NCBI RefSeq assembly: GCF_900184245.1
Contig: NZ_FXXB01000007.1
Span: 1 to 64,000, forward strand
Length of the DNA stretch: 64,000 bases
DNA from: Brachybacterium massiliense
GTDB lineage: Bacteria > Actinomycetota > Actinomycetes > Actinomycetales > Dermabacteraceae
Reading direction: 5' to 3'
Part shown: positions 35,410-44,259 of the stretch, one piece after another
Layout: every line of letters starts with the position of its first letter
Position numbering within the stretch: the stretch's first letter is position 1
The notes under the pieces: generated by a model
The model's input: only the letters and a program-made list of their open reading frames with translations
Told to the model about the DNA's origin: nothing
The model's database searches: none
Position numbers and translations under genes: made by a program

Positions 35410-35415
35410 CATAAT
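35410..35415. promoter_or_regulatory. AT-rich -10-like site between PAC2 and HelD genes
   Basis: CATAAT on the plus strand within CCATAATGG; the complement reads CCATTATGG, so either divergent gene could use it. No convincing -35 in either direction. Confidence 0.3.
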
Positions 35416-35493
35416 GGACCACCGTGCTCCGCCGCCCCGGGTCCCGCCGGGAGTCGGCGCAGCAAGTGGACGAACTGGCTGAGAGGCAGGGCC

Positions 35494-37737
35494 GTGGACG
35501 ACGCTGAGGGACAGATCGCCCGGGAGATCGCACGCGAGCAGACGTATGCGGACCGGCTCTATGCACGGCTCGATGAGCTGATCATCCAGGTCGAGCGGAA
35601 CCTCGACCAGATCCAGGCCTCGCAGCACGCCTCGACGCATCAGAACCGCTCAGAGCGCGATGCGTTCATGGCGCTGTACGAGGACCGCCTGGCGCTGCTG
35701 CGCTCGGTCGCGCGCAGCGTCGTGTTCGGGCGCCTGGACATGGACGACGGGGCACGGCACTACATCGGCCGCATCGGCCTGTTCACGCCGGAGCGCGAAC
35801 AGCTGCTGGTGGACTGGCGCGCCCCCGCCGCCGCCGCCTTCTACCGCGCCACCAGCGCCGAGCGTCTCGAGGTGCGGCTGCGCCGTCACCTCATCAACCG
35901 GGGCCGCTCGGTGGTGGGTCTCGAGGACGATGTGCTGGACCAGGCGGTGCTCGAGGAGGCCGACCACGACGTGGTGCTCCAGGGCGAGGGAGCGCTGCTG
36001 GCCGCCGTCTCCGGCAAGCGCACCGGCCGGATGGGCGACATCGTCGCGACCATCCAGGGCGAGCAGGATCGCATCATCCGCTCCGAGAACCGCGGCGTGC
36101 TCGTGGTCCAGGGCGGGCCCGGCACCGGCAAGACCGCGGTGGCGCTGCACCGCGCTGCCTATCTGCTGTACACCCACCGCCGCCGGCTCGAGCACACCGG
36201 CGTGCTGATCATGGCGCCGACCACCGGCTTCCTGCGGTACATCGAGCGCGTGCTGCCGGGCCTGGGCGAGTCCGGGGTCGTGATGCTCACGCCGGGCGAG
36301 CTCTTCCCCGGCATCGAGACCTTCCTCCACGACGAGGACGACGTGGCCCGCATCAAGGGCGACATCGCGATGTCCACCTTGCTCTCCCGCGCGGTCAAGC
36401 AGCGCCAGGTGGTCCCCCGTGCGGACATCCGCCTGCGCATCGACGGCACGCCCCTGACCCTCAGCCGCGAGATCATCGCCGCCGCCCGGCGCGAGGCTCG
36501 CGCCAGCCACAAGCCGCACAACGCCGCCCGCGCGGTCTTCGTGCGCGCCGCCATGGACCGCCTCGTGGAGAAGTACGAGAAGGCGCTGCGGGCCCAGGGT
36601 CACACCGTGGTCCCCGAGGACCGCCCGGATCTGCTCTCGGATCTGCGCAACGACCCCGAGATCAAGCGCCACCTGAACCTCGCCTGGCTGCCGTACACCC
36701 CGCAGGGCTTCCTGAAGATCCTGCTCGCGCGGCCGGACCGCCTGCGCGAGGCGGCGCCCCGCTCTCTCGCCGGCTCGGTGGATCTGCTGGTGCGCCCGAA
36801 GGACTCCCCCTGGACCATCGAGGACGTGCCGCTGCTGGACGAGGTCGCCGAGCTGCTCGGCGAGGATGCGGCGCCGGCCGAGGCGAAGGCCCGCGACGAC
36901 GCCGAGCGCCGCCAGGCCGATGTCGACTACGCCCGCAAGGTGATCGAGAACATCGACACCTCGGGCATCATCCGGGCCGAGGACCTCGCCGACCAGGTGG
37001 GTCACATCCGGGACGGACGCACCCTCGCCGAGCGCGCCTCCGCTGAGCGCAGCTGGACCTACGGGCACGTGGTGGTGGACGAGGCGCAGGAGCACTCCCC
37101 CATGAGCTGGCGCGCCCTGATGCGGCGCGCCCCCACCAAGTCCTTCACCGTGGTGGGTGACGTCGCGCAGACCTCGTCCGCGGGCGGGACCGATTCGTGG
37201 ACCGCGGCGCTCTCTCCCTATATCCAGGACCGGCTGCAGGTCGAGCACCTCACGGTCAACTACCGCACCCCGAGCCGGATCATGGACCGAGCCGTCGCGA
37301 TGGCGCAGGCCCACGATCTGCCCGTGACCGAGGTGAGCTCGGTCCGCGAGGGCGAGCGGGACCCGCTGCTCGAGCGCACCGAGCCCGCTCAGCTCACCCA
37401 GCGCACCGTCGAGGCGGCGCATGCCGTGCATCAGGAGCGCCTGGGGCGCCTGGCCGTGATCGTCGCCGAGGAGCGGGTGAGACCTCTCGCCGCCGCACTG
37501 CGGGCTCGTGAGGACCTTCCCGCGGTGGGCGTCGGATCCGCCGGGGTGGACGACGAGATCGCTGTGATGACGGCGCAGGACGCGAAGGGCCTCGAGTTCG
37601 ACGCGGTGGTGATCGTGGAGCCCGCGGAGCTGATCGACGCCCATGGCGCCGGGGACCTGTACGTCGCGATGAGCCGGCCGACGCAGCATTTGGGCATCGT
37701 CCACGCGCGGGAGCTGCCGGCGGGCGTCGACGGTTGA
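35494..37737 (+). CDS. HelD/HelR-like UvrD-family ATPase
   Basis: A 747-residue superfamily 1 helicase-like protein of the HelD type, which releases stalled RNA polymerase and in some actinobacteria protects it from rifamycins (HelR). An N-terminal coiled coil (about 1-75, expected to enter the polymerase secondary channel) precedes Walker A GGPGTGKTAV (207-216) and VVVDEAQEHSPMSWRALMRR (Walker B). SF1 motifs VVGDVAQTSSAGGTDSW, LTVNYRTPSRIM and YVAMSRPTQHLGIV follow. The GTG at 35494 follows AGAGGCAGGG. No rifamycin-associated element was recognised upstream. Confidence 0.9.
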   Translation: MDDAEGQIAREIAREQTYADRLYARLDELIIQVERNLDQIQASQHASTHQNRSERDAFMALYEDRLALLRSVARSVVFGRLDMDDGARHYIGRIGLFTPEREQLLVDWRAPAAAAFYRATSAERLEVRLRRHLINRGRSVVGLEDDVLDQAVLEEADHDVVLQGEGALLAAVSGKRTGRMGDIVATIQGEQDRIIRSENRGVLVVQGGPGTGKTAVALHRAAYLLYTHRRRLEHTGVLIMAPTTGFLRYIERVLPGLGESGVVMLTPGELFPGIETFLHDEDDVARIKGDIAMSTLLSRAVKQRQVVPRADIRLRIDGTPLTLSREIIAAARREARASHKPHNAARAVFVRAAMDRLVEKYEKALRAQGHTVVPEDRPDLLSDLRNDPEIKRHLNLAWLPYTPQGFLKILLARPDRLREAAPRSLAGSVDLLVRPKDSPWTIEDVPLLDEVAELLGEDAAPAEAKARDDAERRQADVDYARKVIENIDTSGIIRAEDLADQVGHIRDGRTLAERASAERSWTYGHVVVDEAQEHSPMSWRALMRRAPTKSFTVVGDVAQTSSAGGTDSWTAALSPYIQDRLQVEHLTVNYRTPSRIMDRAVAMAQAHDLPVTEVSSVREGERDPLLERTEPAQLTQRTVEAAHAVHQERLGRLAVIVAEERVRPLAAALRAREDLPAVGVGSAGVDDEIAVMTAQDAKGLEFDAVVIVEPAELIDAHGAGDLYVAMSRPTQHLGIVHARELPAGVDG

Positions 37738-37804
37738 CACCGCCCCGGCTCATCGGCCTCGGCCGCTGACTCCGAGGGACCTCCGGGCAACCCCCGGGAA
37801 CGAG

Positions 37805-37842
37805 GATCGGCGGCCGTGGCTTCCCCTCCACGACCGCCGATC
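37805..37842. terminator. Hairpin between convergent HelD-like gene and nrdR
   Basis: Inverted repeat of 15 bp with one mismatch: GATCGGCGGCCGTGG at 37805-37819 and CCACGACCGCCGATC at 37828-37842, loop of 8. It lies 67 bases after the HelD-like stop and probably serves both genes. Confidence 0.65.
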
Positions 37843-37966
37843 TGGTGTGCACTGCGTGAGTGCACGAGGGATATCTTAAGCACAGCCGGAGCATGGTTCG
37901 CACCGGATCCACAATTTGTGTGCGGATCCCGCGAATCGGACGCTTCCGACAGCGGTCGGACGGCCC

Positions 37967-38449
37967 TCAGGCGGGTGCGGAGCGCTCGGCCGACGCGTCC
38001 TCGCGCCCTTCGACGCGCAGGCGCTCGATCGCGGCCTCGAAGTCCTCGAGGGAGTCGAAATCCTGATAGACGCTCGCGAAGCGGAGGTAGGCGACCACGT
38101 CCAGCTCCTGGAGGGGCTGGAGGATGGACAGCCCCACCTGATGGGCATCGATCTCGGCGACGCCGCTCGAGCGGATGTGCTCCTCGACCCGCTGGGCGAG
38201 CATGGCCAGCTGGTCATCGCTGACCGGCCGTCCCTGGCAGGCCTTGCGCACGCCGGAGATCACCTTCGCGCGACTGAAGGGCTCGCTGACACCGGACCTC
38301 TTGAGCACCGACAGCGAGGCGGTCTCCGAGGTGGAGAAGCGCCGCGAGCAGTTCGGGCACTGGCGGCGCCGACGGATCGTCGCGCCGTCGTCGGACGTGC
38401 GCGAGTCCACGACGCGCGAATCGGAGTGTCGGCAGAACGGGCAGTGCAT
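37967..38449 (-). CDS. nrdR: Ribonucleotide reductase repressor NrdR
   Basis: A 160-residue zinc-ribbon plus ATP-cone repressor of ribonucleotide reductase operons. Zinc ligands are in MHCPFCRH and CPNCSRRF; the ATP-cone follows ([37 protein letters not shown]). The ATG at 38449 begins the zinc ribbon and lies six bases after TACCCT. It is downstream of the LysM gene and close to lexA, the conserved actinobacterial lexA-LysM-nrdR order. Confidence 0.97.
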   Translation of the reverse strand: MHCPFCRHSDSRVVDSRTSDDGATIRRRRQCPNCSRRFSTSETASLSVLKRSGVSEPFSRAKVISGVRKACQGRPVSDDQLAMLAQRVEEHIRSSGVAEIDAHQVGLSILQPLQELDVVAYLRFASVYQDFDSLEDFEAAIERLRVEGREDASAERSAPA

Positions 38450-38455
38450 CCGCTC

Positions 38456-38461
38456 AGGGTA
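38456..38461 (-). promoter_or_regulatory. -10 element, leaderless nrdR
   Basis: TACCCT on the minus strand, six bases before the nrdR ATG, with GAGCGG between; nearly the same sequence precedes dinG. Confidence 0.5.
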
Positions 38462-38477
38462 CCGGCACACCGGCGGT

Positions 38478-38873
38478 TCAGCGGGCGGCATCCTCCGAGA
38501 CGGGCAGCTCGATCTCCTGACCGGCGGTGACGCGCGCGGTGGGCAGATGGTTGAGGCTGCGCACCTCGGTGACGAACTCCTGCTCGCTCATGCCCTCGGG
38601 GGCGTACTGCTCGGCGTAGCCCCACAGGGTGCCCCCCGACTCGACAGTCAGGGTCACGGGGCCCTCGGGCTCGGAGACGGCAAAGGCGGAGGAGAGATCG
38701 AGCGTGAGCAGTGCGACGGCGGCGACCAGCAGACCCAGCACGAAGGCGAGGCCGGCGACGGCGCGGCGACCCCGACGGGTGAGCTCGAGTCGAACGCGCG
38801 CTCGAGGAGCCGCCCCCTCGCGCTGTGCTCGCTGCGTGGGGAAGGCAAGGACCGTGGCGGTACCGGTACGCAT
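38478..38873 (-). CDS. LysM protein, YneA-like candidate SOS division inhibitor
   Basis: A 131-residue bitopic protein: arginine-rich cytoplasmic tail, one membrane segment (about 39-62, [20 protein letters not shown]) and an external LysM-like domain ([37 protein letters not shown]) that binds peptidoglycan. Position divergent from lexA and an SOS box three bases upstream of its ATG match YneA-type SOS-induced division inhibitors. The AGGAG ribosome site lies inside the LexA box, so repression and translation signals overlap. Inhibition of division is inferred from family and context. Confidence 0.82.
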   Translation of the reverse strand: MRTGTATVLAFPTQRAQREGAAPRARVRLELTRRGRRAVAGLAFVLGLLVAAVALLTLDLSSAFAVSEPEGPVTLTVESGGTLWGYAEQYAPEGMSEQEFVTEVRSLNHLPTARVTAGQEIELPVSEDAAR

Positions 38874-38876
38874 ATC

Positions 38877-38890
38877 CGAACTCCTGTTCG
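38877..38890 (-). promoter_or_regulatory. SOS (LexA) box upstream of the LysM gene
   Basis: CGAACTCCTGTTCG is a perfect CGAAC-N4-GTTCG dyad. A TACAGT -10 element sits upstream at 38912-38907, placing this box downstream of the start point, where bound LexA would act as a roadblock. Confidence 0.85.
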
Positions 38891-38945
38891 ATCGAATGTC
38901 TGTGCGACTGTAGCCCGACGCTCCGGCGACACGCAAGAGGAAGAT

Positions 38946-38959
38946 CGAACATGTGTTTG
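38946..38959 (+). promoter_or_regulatory. SOS (LexA) box of lexA
   Basis: CGAACATGTGTTTG differs from CGAAC-N4-GTTCG at one base. It overlaps a -35-like TTGGCT (38957-38962). Confidence 0.75.
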
Positions 38960-38985
38960 GCTTCCGCTCCGTGCCGCCCTACGCT
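38957..38985 (+). promoter_or_regulatory. lexA promoter
   Basis: TTGGCT (38957-38962), a 17-bp spacer and TACGCT (38980-38985), about 57 bases upstream of the lexA ATG. The LexA box covers the -35, so LexA would block polymerase binding. Confidence 0.55.
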
Positions 38986-39042
38986 GGGCCACAGGACAAC
39001 GGAACCGCGAGGGTCCGACAGACGACGCCAGGAGGCCGCACG

Positions 39043-39744
39043 ATGACCCCGAGCACCCCGAAGCCGACCCGGGCTCACGGCGACGCCCCCGCCGATGAGT
39101 TCACCGAGGGGCTCACCCGGCGGCAGCGGCTCATCCTGGAGACCATCAACCAGGCCGTCGCCGCCCACGGCTATCCCCCGACGATGCGGGAGATCGGTGA
39201 TGCGGTGGGGCTGACGTCGTCCTCGTCGGTCGCCCATCAGCTGCAGTCGCTCGAGCGCAAGGGCTTCCTGCGGCGCGACCCCAAGCGGCCGCGGGCGATG
39301 GAGGTCGTGATGCCCGGCGTCGACGACGCCCCCGTCCCGGAGCCCGCTCCCGGCCCGGAACTCAGCGCGAGCTCGGTGACGGTCCCCCTGGTGGGCCGGA
39401 TCGCCGCCGGCGTCCCGATCACCGCCGAGGAGCAGATCGAGGACGTCTTCACCCTCCCCCAGCGTCTGGTGGGCGACGGCGACCTGTTCCTGCTCCAGGT
39501 GGTCGGTGACTCGATGATCGACGCCGCGATCTGCGACGGAGACTGGGTGGTGGTGCGCTCGCAGAGCACCGCGGAGAAGGGCGAGATCGTCGCGGCGATG
39601 ATCGACGGCGAGGCCACGGTGAAGACCTTCGTGCAGCGCGACGACCACGTCTGGCTGATGCCCCACAATCCGGCGTTCGCGCCCATCCTCGGGGACCATG
39701 CCGAGATCCTGGGCAAGGTCGTCGCGGTGCTGCGCTCGGTCTGA
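39043..39744 (+). CDS. lexA: SOS repressor LexA
   Basis: Self-cleaving SOS repressor of 233 residues. The N-terminal winged helix has [20 protein letters not shown] and [20 protein letters not shown]; the S24 peptidase domain has the Ala122-Gly123 cleavage site (VGRIAAGVP), Ser157 in GDSMID and Lys194 in EATVKTF. The ATG at 39043 follows AGGAGG. The N-terminal extension of about 24 residues is usual in actinobacteria. Confidence 0.98.
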   Translation: MTPSTPKPTRAHGDAPADEFTEGLTRRQRLILETINQAVAAHGYPPTMREIGDAVGLTSSSSVAHQLQSLERKGFLRRDPKRPRAMEVVMPGVDDAPVPEPAPGPELSASSVTVPLVGRIAAGVPITAEEQIEDVFTLPQRLVGDGDLFLLQVVGDSMIDAAICDGDWVVVRSQSTAEKGEIVAAMIDGEATVKTFVQRDDHVWLMPHNPAFAPILGDHAEILGKVVAVLRSV

Positions 39745-39778
39745 ACGGGGGCGGCGCCCCGCGGCGTCGCGCGGTCCG

Positions 39779-39807
39779 GCCCCTCGTGCTCTCCGGGCGC
39801 GAGGGGC
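39779..39807. terminator. Hairpin between convergent lexA and dinG
   Basis: GCCCCTCGTGC (39779-39789) pairs with GCGCGAGGGGC (39797-39807), including one G-U pair, around a 7-nt loop. Both genes end within 35 bases of it. Confidence 0.6.
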
Positions 39808-39810
39808 TCG

Positions 39811-41832
39811 TCAGCTCTCGGCGAGCCGGCGCAGCGCGCCGAGGGCCACCTCGGGATCCGTGGTGGTCCACAGCGGCGGCATGGCCTCCCGCAGGAAGCC
39901 GCCGTAGCGCGCGGTCGACAGCCGTGGGTCGAGCATCGCGACCATCCCGCGGTCGGCCGTCGAGCGGATCAGCCGCCCGGCGCCCTGCGCGAGCAGCAGG
40001 GCCGCGTGCTGCGCGGAGACCGACATGAAGCCGTTGCCGCCCCGCAGGCCGATGCGCTCCTGGCGCGCCGCGGTGAGCGGGTCGTCGGGTCGTGGGAAGG
40101 GGATCCGGTCGATCGTCACCAGGCGCAGGGAGCGTCCCGGCACGTCCACGCCCTGCCACAGGGTCAGGGTGCCGAAGAGGCAGGCGTCCTCCTCCTCGCG
40201 GAAGGTGCGCACCAGGTTCGCCATCGAGTCCTCGCCCTGCACCGCGAGCGTGAGGTCGAGCCGGGCGCGCACGTGCTCGGCCGCGAGCTCCGCACCCCGG
40301 CGTGAGGAGAACAGGCACAGCGCTCCCCCGCACGAGGCGTCGACCAGCTCGGTGAGGTGGTCGAGCATCGCGAGCGAGGGTCCCTCGCGCCCCGGCTGCG
40401 GGAGGTGCTGTGCGGTGTAGAGGATGCCCTGGCGGCGGTAGGCGAAGGGGCTGCCCACGTCGATGCCGGCCCAGGCGCTGGGGTTGCCCAGCGGGGGCAG
40501 CTCGTCCTCGCCCATCCGATCTCGTCGGGCCAGACCCACCTCCCCTGCCGCCGGTTCGAAGCGGCCGCCCAGGGCGAGCGTGGCCGAGGTGAGCACGGCG
40601 GTGCGCTCCTCGAGGATCGCGCCGCGCATCGCCCCGGCGACGCTCAGCGGTGCCACCTGGATGCTGGAGCGTCCCGTGGCCTGTGAGTGGGAGATGGAGA
40701 CGACATCGTCCTCGGCGGGTGCCGTCAGCCGCTCGCAGACGTCGATGATCTCCTGCAGGTGGGCGCGGACCGTCTTGCGGGCGCCCGCGGAGGAGTCGTC
40801 CCCGGCGTCCTTCGCGTCCGAGTGGGCGGTGCGGGCCTCGACCCGCAGCTGGGTGATCGCATCGCCGAGCCGCTGCGGCAGGTCCCCGATCACCCGGCCG
40901 TCCGGGGCGAGCTCGAGGGATTCGCGCAGCTCCTCGGAGGCGTCGTCGAGCGCGGTCGCCGCCACCCCGAGGCCCCTCAGGTCGCGCACGGTGCCACGCA
41001 GCATCCCGGGATTGAGCATGTCAGTGACAGCGCTGGTCACGCGCGGGGTCAGATCGTGCGCCTCGTCGAAGACGACCACATCGTGATCCGGGATGATGCC
41101 GTGGTTGTCGAAGGCGTCGATCGCCAGCAGCGCATGGTTGGTCACCACGATGTCGACCTCGCGGGCCCGCTCCCGGCTGCGCTCGGCGAAGCAGTCCTCG
41201 ACCATCGGGCAGCTGCTGCCGATGCACTGGTTGCCGGTGACCGAGACCTGACGCCAGGCCCGGTCCGAGACCGCGTCCTCGAGCGAGTCGCGGTCACCGC
41301 TGTCCGTCTCCTCGGACCATTCCCGCAGCCGTCGCACCTGGGCGCCGAGCCTCTCGCTGCCGCTGCCGGACGGGTCCGGGGACGCCTCGGCGAACAGAGC
41401 GCCGGGGTCGATGTCGACGGGATAGCCGCCGGCGATCTTGTGCTTGCACAGATAGTTCGCGCGACCCTTCAGCAGCGCGAAGGTGGGGGTGCGCGGCAGG
41501 TGCGGGGCGAGCGCCTCGACCAGGCGCGGCAGGTCTTTGCTCACGATCTGGCTCTGCAGGGCGATGGTGGCGGTGGAGACCACGACCGGGCGGCCGCTGA
41601 CCAGCGCGTGGCGCAGCGCGGGCACGAGATAGGCGAGGGACTTGCCGGTGCCGGTGCCGGCCTGGACCAGCAGGTGACGGCCCCCGGACATCGCCAGATC
41701 CACGGCCTCGGCCATGGTCTGCTGGCCCTCCCGCGGTGCACCGCCGATCGCCGAGACCGCTGCCTCCATCAGAGCGGACAGGGGGATGTCCTCCGCCGCC
41801 GGAGCGGCGGTCCGAGCGGTGGGTGCGGTCAT
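39811..41832 (-). CDS. dinG: DinG-family (XPD-like) ATP-dependent DNA helicase
   Basis: A 673-residue superfamily 2 iron-sulphur helicase. Walker A is GTGTGKSLAY (59-68); four cysteines around LCKHKIAGGY and NQCIGSSCPMVEDCF suit a 4Fe-4S cluster; the DEAH box is VVFDEAHDLTPR; and C-terminal motifs include LCLFSSRRGAELAAEHV and GAGRLIRSTADRG. Damage-related R-loop or D-loop unwinding is the family role. The ATG lies six bases after TACCCT. No SOS box was found, although it sits next to lexA. Confidence 0.92.
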   Translation of the reverse strand: MTAPTARTAAPAAEDIPLSALMEAAVSAIGGAPREGQQTMAEAVDLAMSGGRHLLVQAGTGTGKSLAYLVPALRHALVSGRPVVVSTATIALQSQIVSKDLPRLVEALAPHLPRTPTFALLKGRANYLCKHKIAGGYPVDIDPGALFAEASPDPSGSGSERLGAQVRRLREWSEETDSGDRDSLEDAVSDRAWRQVSVTGNQCIGSSCPMVEDCFAERSRERAREVDIVVTNHALLAIDAFDNHGIIPDHDVVVFDEAHDLTPRVTSAVTDMLNPGMLRGTVRDLRGLGVAATALDDASEELRESLELAPDGRVIGDLPQRLGDAITQLRVEARTAHSDAKDAGDDSSAGARKTVRAHLQEIIDVCERLTAPAEDDVVSISHSQATGRSSIQVAPLSVAGAMRGAILEERTAVLTSATLALGGRFEPAAGEVGLARRDRMGEDELPPLGNPSAWAGIDVGSPFAYRRQGILYTAQHLPQPGREGPSLAMLDHLTELVDASCGGALCLFSSRRGAELAAEHVRARLDLTLAVQGEDSMANLVRTFREEEDACLFGTLTLWQGVDVPGRSLRLVTIDRIPFPRPDDPLTAARQERIGLRGGNGFMSVSAQHAALLLAQGAGRLIRSTADRGMVAMLDPRLSTARYGGFLREAMPPLWTTTDPEVALGALRRLAES

Positions 41833-41838
41833 CCGTTC

Positions 41839-41844
41839 AGGGTA
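41839..41844 (-). promoter_or_regulatory. -10 element, leaderless dinG
   Basis: TACCCT on the minus strand, six bases (GAACGG) before the ATG. Confidence 0.5.
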
Positions 41845-41890
41845 TCCGGGAGGGGCCCGGTCCCGGCACAGGCGCGACCTGTGAGGTCGG

Positions 41891-43459
41891 TCAGGCCGTG
41901 CCGTTCAGCTCGGCGGCGAGCGCCGCATCCACGCGCGCGTGGATCCTGGTGCCCTCCATGAGGTGCTCCTCCGCGAGGACCTCCCCCGTGGTGTGGACGC
42001 GGGAGATCAGGTCACCGCGCGAGTACGGGACCACCAGGTCCACCTCGACGGCGGGACGGGGCAGGCGCTCGGCGATCAGCTCGCGCAGCTCCTCGATGCC
42101 CATCCCCGTGCGTGCGGAGACGACCGCGCTGTCACCGACCTGGCTGCGCAGGCGGGCGATGGTCTCGGGCTCGGCGATGTCCGCCTTGTTGAGCACCACG
42201 ATCTCCGGCACGTCGAAGCCGTCGATCTCGCCGAGCACGGTGCGGACCGCGGTGATCTGTCCCTCGGGGTCGGGGTGCGAGGCGTCGACCACGTGCAGCA
42301 GCAGGTCCGAGTCGCCCACCTCCTCGAGCGTGGAGCGGAAGGCCTCGACCAGCTGGGTGGGCAGGTGGCGCACGAAGCCGACGGTGTCGGCATAGGTGAA
42401 CTCGCGTCCGTCCGGCGTGGTGGAGCGGCGCACCGTCGGGTCCAGCGTCGCGAACAGGGCGTTCTCGACCAGCACCCCGGCCCCGGTGAGCCGGTTCAGC
42501 AGAGAGGACTTCCCGGCGTTGGTGTAGCCGGCGATCGCGACGGCGGGGACGCTGTGGCGCCTGCGGTCAGCGCGCTGGGCATCGCGGCCCGGGGCCATCG
42601 CCTTGATCTCGCGGCGCAGCTTGGCCATCCGGTCGCGGATGCGCCGACGGTCCAGCTCGATCTTCGTCTCACCGGGGCCTCGGGAGCCCATGCCGGCGCC
42701 TGCACCGCCCACCTGGCCGCCCGCCTGGCGGGACATCGACTCGCCCCAGCCGCGCAGCCGCGGCAGCAGGTACTCGAGCTGGGCCAGCTCGACCTGCGCC
42801 TTGCCCTCGCGGGACTTGGCATGCTGGGCGAAGATGTCCAGGATCAGCGCGGTGCGGTCGATGACCTTGACCTTGACGATGTCCTCGAGAGCACGGCGCT
42901 GGCCGGGGCCCAGCTCGCCGTCGGCGATCACCGTGTCGGCGCCGTTCGCGGCGACGAGATCGGCGAGCTCCGCTGCCTTGCCCTTGCCCAGGAAGGTCGC
43001 GGGATCGGGATGGGCGCGGCGCTGCAGGACGCCGTCGAGCACCTCGGAGCCGGCGGTCTCGGCGAGCGCGGCGAGCTCGCGCAGGCTGACCTCCGCCTCC
43101 TCGGCGTTGCCGCTGGTGTAGAGGCCGGCGAGGACGACGCGCTCGAGCCGCAGCTGGCGGTACTCGACCTCGGTGACGTCCTCGAGCTCGGTGGACAGGC
43201 CTGCGACGCGGCGCAGTGCCTGGCGGTCGGCGAGATCGTACTGGTCGCCGTCGGCCTCGGAGCCGTAGGTGACGGCGGAGACGGAGGCATCGTCGCGGGC
43301 GAGGATCCGCTCGGTGAGCGCATCGCGCGAGCTGCGGGCCGGGGAGGTGTCCTCGGGGCCGCCTGCACTGCTCGAGTGCTCCGCGGCCCCGTCCCCTCCC
43401 GTGCGCTGCCCGTCGACGTCGTGGTCGGAAGCGGGTTCGGGATGGAAAGCGATGGGCAC
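41891..43459 (-). CDS. hflX: Ribosome-associated GTPase HflX
   Basis: A 522-residue GTPase that splits stalled 70S ribosomes. The N-terminal HflX domain has HPDPATFLGKGKAAELADLV and the glycine-rich RQAGGQVGGAGAGMGSRGPG linker; the G domain has GYTNAGKSSLLNRLTG (G1), DTVGFVRHLPTQLVEAF (G3) and VLNKADI (G4). The GTG at 43459 is preferred because AAGGAG precedes it by 10 bases; an in-frame GTG at 43510 would add 17 residues. An acidic low-complexity N-terminal extension of ~50 residues precedes the conserved part. Confidence 0.93.
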   Translation of the reverse strand: MPIAFHPEPASDHDVDGQRTGGDGAAEHSSSAGGPEDTSPARSSRDALTERILARDDASVSAVTYGSEADGDQYDLADRQALRRVAGLSTELEDVTEVEYRQLRLERVVLAGLYTSGNAEEAEVSLRELAALAETAGSEVLDGVLQRRAHPDPATFLGKGKAAELADLVAANGADTVIADGELGPGQRRALEDIVKVKVIDRTALILDIFAQHAKSREGKAQVELAQLEYLLPRLRGWGESMSRQAGGQVGGAGAGMGSRGPGETKIELDRRRIRDRMAKLRREIKAMAPGRDAQRADRRRHSVPAVAIAGYTNAGKSSLLNRLTGAGVLVENALFATLDPTVRRSTTPDGREFTYADTVGFVRHLPTQLVEAFRSTLEEVGDSDLLLHVVDASHPDPEGQITAVRTVLGEIDGFDVPEIVVLNKADIAEPETIARLRSQVGDSAVVSARTGMGIEELRELIAERLPRPAVEVDLVVPYSRGDLISRVHTTGEVLAEEHLMEGTRIHARVDAALAAELNGTA

Positions 43460-43604
43460 GATCGGGGCACTCCTTACGTCGGTGACAAGCTGTGGGTCCC
43501 AGAATCCCACGCCCGTGCGCCGCGGTCGAGCGATTTTGCGCTGGGCGGAGCCGGGTGCTCCTCACACGCGCCCGCGCACGGCGTCATGGAGGGGCTGCGC
43601 TCCG

Positions 43605-43610
43605 TATCCT
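43605..43610 (+). promoter_or_regulatory. -10 element, leaderless methyltransferase gene
   Basis: TATCCT six bases before the GTG at 43617; there is no ribosome site, which supports a leaderless start. Confidence 0.5.
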
Positions 43611-43616
43611 GCTGGG

Positions 43617-44231
43617 GTGGACCAGCACTACTTCACCCCCTCCCCGACGACCGAGGATCGACGCTTCCCCCTCCGGGTGCGCCTGGCGGGCCGCGAGCTC
43701 GATCTGGTCTCCAGCGCGTCCGTGTTCAGCGGGCACGGGCTCGACAAGGCGACCGCGGTGCTGCTGGACCGGCTCGACGAGATCACGCCGCCCCCGGCCG
43801 AGGGGACGATTCTGGATCTGGGCTGCGGCTGGGGGCCGATCGCGCTGACCGCGGCGCTGCTGCACCCGCAGGCGCAGGTGTGGGCGGTGGACGTCAGCGA
43901 GCGCGCCCGCGAGCTGACCGCCGAGAACGCACGACGGGCGGGGCTTGGCAACGTCCGCGTGATCTCGCCCGAGGAGGTGCCCGAGACCTTCGCGCCGGAT
44001 GCGATCTGGTCGAACCCGCCGATCCGCATCGGGAAGCCGGCCCTGCACGCGCTGCTGCTGGAGTGGCTGGGGCGCCTGTCCCCTCAGGGCACGGCCGCCA
44101 TGGTGGTGGGGAAGAACCTGGGCGCTGATCCGCTGGCCCGCTGGCTGGGCGAGCAGCTGCCCGAGCGCGAGGTCGCGAAGGTGGCCAGCGCGAAGGGGTT
44201 CCGTGTGCTCGAGATGGGGCCGGCTCTCTGA
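43617..44231 (+). CDS. RsmC-like class I SAM-dependent methyltransferase
   Basis: A 204-residue protein matching the catalytic half of RsmC (16S rRNA G1207 N2-methyltransferase): FTPSPTTEDRRFPLRV, SVFSGHGLDKAT, SAM loop ILDLGCGWGPIAL, VDVSERA, and the N-P-P catalytic motif in SNPPIRIGKPALH. Length equals the single-domain actinobacterial forms. The rRNA target is inferred. It is divergent from hflX; an upstream ATG at 43586 is out of frame. Confidence 0.87.
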   Translation: MDQHYFTPSPTTEDRRFPLRVRLAGRELDLVSSASVFSGHGLDKATAVLLDRLDEITPPPAEGTILDLGCGWGPIALTAALLHPQAQVWAVDVSERARELTAENARRAGLGNVRVISPEEVPETFAPDAIWSNPPIRIGKPALHALLLEWLGRLSPQGTAAMVVGKNLGADPLARWLGEQLPEREVAKVASAKGFRVLEMGPAL

Positions 44232-44259
44232 GCGGGCGGACCTGCGCCCGGCGTGGTGC

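Noticed and set aside
34402-35493. Long in-frame extension upstream of the HelD-like gene
   Set aside because: It is antisense to the PAC2 gene; HelD homology and a ribosome site begin at 35494.
35341-35493. Rifamycin-associated element before the HelD-like gene
   Set aside because: No 19-bp GC-rich dyad of that type was seen in the intergenic region.
38976-38999. Minus-strand TTGTC and TAGGGC resembling a PafBC promoter for the LysM gene
   Set aside because: The spacing is one base too long and the -10 ends in C; TACAGT nearer the gene is better.
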